From: Ideonella_A sakaiensis_A
GTDB taxonomy: Bacteria > Pseudomonadota > Gammaproteobacteria > Burkholderiales > Burkholderiaceae_C
Direction: 5' to 3'
DNA length: 64,000 nucleotides
Assembly (NCBI RefSeq): GCF_048320135.1
Contig: NZ_CP182947.1
Span: forward strand, 3,224,001-3,288,000
Below are positions 63,067 through 64,000 of the stretch, piece by piece; position 1 is the stretch's first letter, and the number at the start of each line of letters is the position of its first letter. Made by a program: the position numbers and the translations under genes. The notes beneath the pieces are model-generated. The model did not search any database. It saw only the letters and a program-made list of their open reading frames with translations, and was not told where the DNA came from.

Positions 63067-64000
63067 ATGGACATGAAAAGCAAACCCGACGCCGCGGCGA
63101 TTGCCGCCTCATTGAGATCGACGCTGGAGTTGCAGCGCGCTGCCTATCATGCCGACCCGGTGCCCGACCTGGCTCAGCGCAAGGCCGATCTGAAGACCTT
63201 GCAGCGCTTCGTGCGCGACCACAAGCAAGCCTTGTGCGACGCGATCCACGCCGATTACGGCAACCGCTCGCGGCATGAAACGATGCTGGCCGAGATCTTT
63301 CCGGTCATCGATGGCATCGACCATGTGCTCAAGCGCCTGCGCAGCTGGATGAAGCCCGAGCGCCGCGCGGTCGACCTGCGCAATTTTCTTGGTGCCACCA
63401 ATGTGGCGATCCCGCAGCCGCTCGGTGTCGTCGGCGTGATCGTGCCGTGGAATTTTCCGCTCAACCTCAGCCTCGTTCCGCTGACCTACATCTTCGCCGC
63501 CGGCAATCGGGCGATGGTCAAGATGAGCGAGAACTCGCGCCACCTCGCGAAGCTGCTGATCGAGCGGATGCCGGACTATTTTCCGCCGGAGAAGCTGCAG
63601 TTTTTCGACGAGACCGGCGGGGTCGGCGTCGAATTCTCGAAGCTGCCGTTCGACCACCTGCTGTTCACCGGCTCCGGTGCGACCGGCCGTGCGGTGATGG
63701 CAGCGGCGGCGAAGAACCTGTGCCCGGTGACGCTGGAACTCGGCGGCAAGGCGCCCGCGATCCTGTGCGACGACTTTCCGCTGCGGCTGGCCGCCGAGCG
63801 CATCCTGTTCGTCAAGTTCCTGAATGCCGGGCAGATCTGCACCAGCGTCGATCACCTGTGGATGCCGGACGCCGGCATCGTCGAGTTCGTGCGCGAGGCG
63901 CGGCAGATCGTCGCCGCGCGGTATCCCAGCCTGGCCACGGCGGATTACACGTCGATCATCGACCAGCGCTCGTTCGATCGGCTGCTGGCTGCGCTCGACG
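63067..64000 (+). CDS. coniferyl-aldehyde dehydrogenase-like aldehyde dehydrogenase, 5' part
   Basis: The frame runs off the window; 311 residues are visible. QPLGVVGVIVPWNFPLNLSLVPL, GNRAMVKMSENS, TGSGATGRAVM and LELGGKAPAIL with catalytic Glu224, then NAGQICTSVDH with catalytic Cys258, define an NAD(P)-dependent aldehyde dehydrogenase. The N-terminal LQRFVRDHKQALCDAIHADYGNRSRHETMLAEIFPVIDGIDHVLKRLRSWMKPE matches the group annotated as coniferyl-aldehyde dehydrogenase. Real substrates may be other aromatic or long-chain aldehydes. An ATG two codons later is an alternative start. It begins 118 bases after the ATPase gene. Confidence 0.93.
   Translation, partial: MDMKSKPDAAAIAASLRSTLELQRAAYHADPVPDLAQRKADLKTLQRFVRDHKQALCDAIHADYGNRSRHETMLAEIFPVIDGIDHVLKRLRSWMKPERRAVDLRNFLGATNVAIPQPLGVVGVIVPWNFPLNLSLVPLTYIFAAGNRAMVKMSENSRHLAKLLIERMPDYFPPEKLQFFDETGGVGVEFSKLPFDHLLFTGSGATGRAVMAAAAKNLCPVTLELGGKAPAILCDDFPLRLAAERILFVKFLNAGQICTSVDHLWMPDAGIVEFVREARQIVAARYPSLATADYTSIIDQRSFDRLLAALD

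Overview
The window is a chromosome segment of a high-GC Gram-negative bacterium, most likely a betaproteobacterium of the Burkholderiales type. The evidence is indirect: a complete mraZ-to-ftsZ division and cell-wall cluster in proteobacterial order, a MurE with the DNPR motif of meso-diaminopimelate enzymes, a pyrC / DUF3025 / rnpB neighbourhood, an Aap-type amino-acid importer, and a five-step histidine pathway. Two copies of an 80-90 base GC-rich intergenic repeat resemble repeats I associate with that order. I ran no database search. Rhodocyclales remain possible.

Layout. (1) 1-5140: beta-oxidation genes (3-hydroxyacyl-CoA dehydrogenase/enoyl-CoA hydratase, thiolase, enoyl-CoA hydratase, short-chain dehydrogenase), interrupted at 1675-2075 by a small DUF559 gene bounded by inverted hairpin repeats. 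(2) 5198-9940: a zinc-ribbon membrane protein, a YciA-type thioesterase, an Atm1-type ABC exporter and glutathione-dependent formaldehyde dehydrogenase. (3) 10046-16316: amino-acid uptake. A GltI-like binding protein, a sigma-54 promoter, aapJQMP and a GltL-like ATPase. (4) 16425-20131: a small exported protein, pyrC, a NYN-domain protein, a DUF3025 protein and the RNase P RNA. (5) 20212-24761: a Bcr/CflA exporter, an alpha-carbonic anhydrase, an NnrU-like protein and a ClC channel. (6) 25029-42791: the dcw cluster mraZ rsmH ftsL ftsI murE murF mraY murD ftsW murG murC ddl ftsQ ftsA ftsZ, mostly with overlapping stop/start codons. Both edges of murG carry short insertions that duplicate the gene junction. 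(7) 42871-51161: mixed housekeeping genes (PHP phosphoesterase, EamA transporter, YciO, RidA, PlsY, YbaK) with a palindromic repeat element and an intact IS1182-type insertion sequence at 45773-47845. (8) 51212-62948: the histidine utilization locus. hutF, hutG, hutI, hutD and hutC lie on the minus strand, divergent from hutU, hutH and an SsuA/TauA-type ABC transporter on the plus strand. HutC-type palindromes sit in both divergent promoters. A second copy of the repeat element splits the transporter genes. (9) 63067-end: start of a coniferyl-aldehyde-dehydrogenase-like gene.

How the genes work together. Amino-acid uptake under sigma-54 (nitrogen) control and histidine breakdown to glutamate fit a nitrogen- and carbon-scavenging lifestyle. 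The dcw genes make lipid II and the divisome.

I found no CRISPR array, tRNA, rRNA, prophage or recognisable defence island. The most unusual features are small. They are the hairpin-bounded DUF559 cassette whose end repeat appears to supply the ribosome binding site and start codon, and the two coupling-preserving minigene insertions on either side of murG. A composite repeat element with long inverted ends occurs twice. Inside rsmH there is also a sharply bounded patch of foreign codon use.
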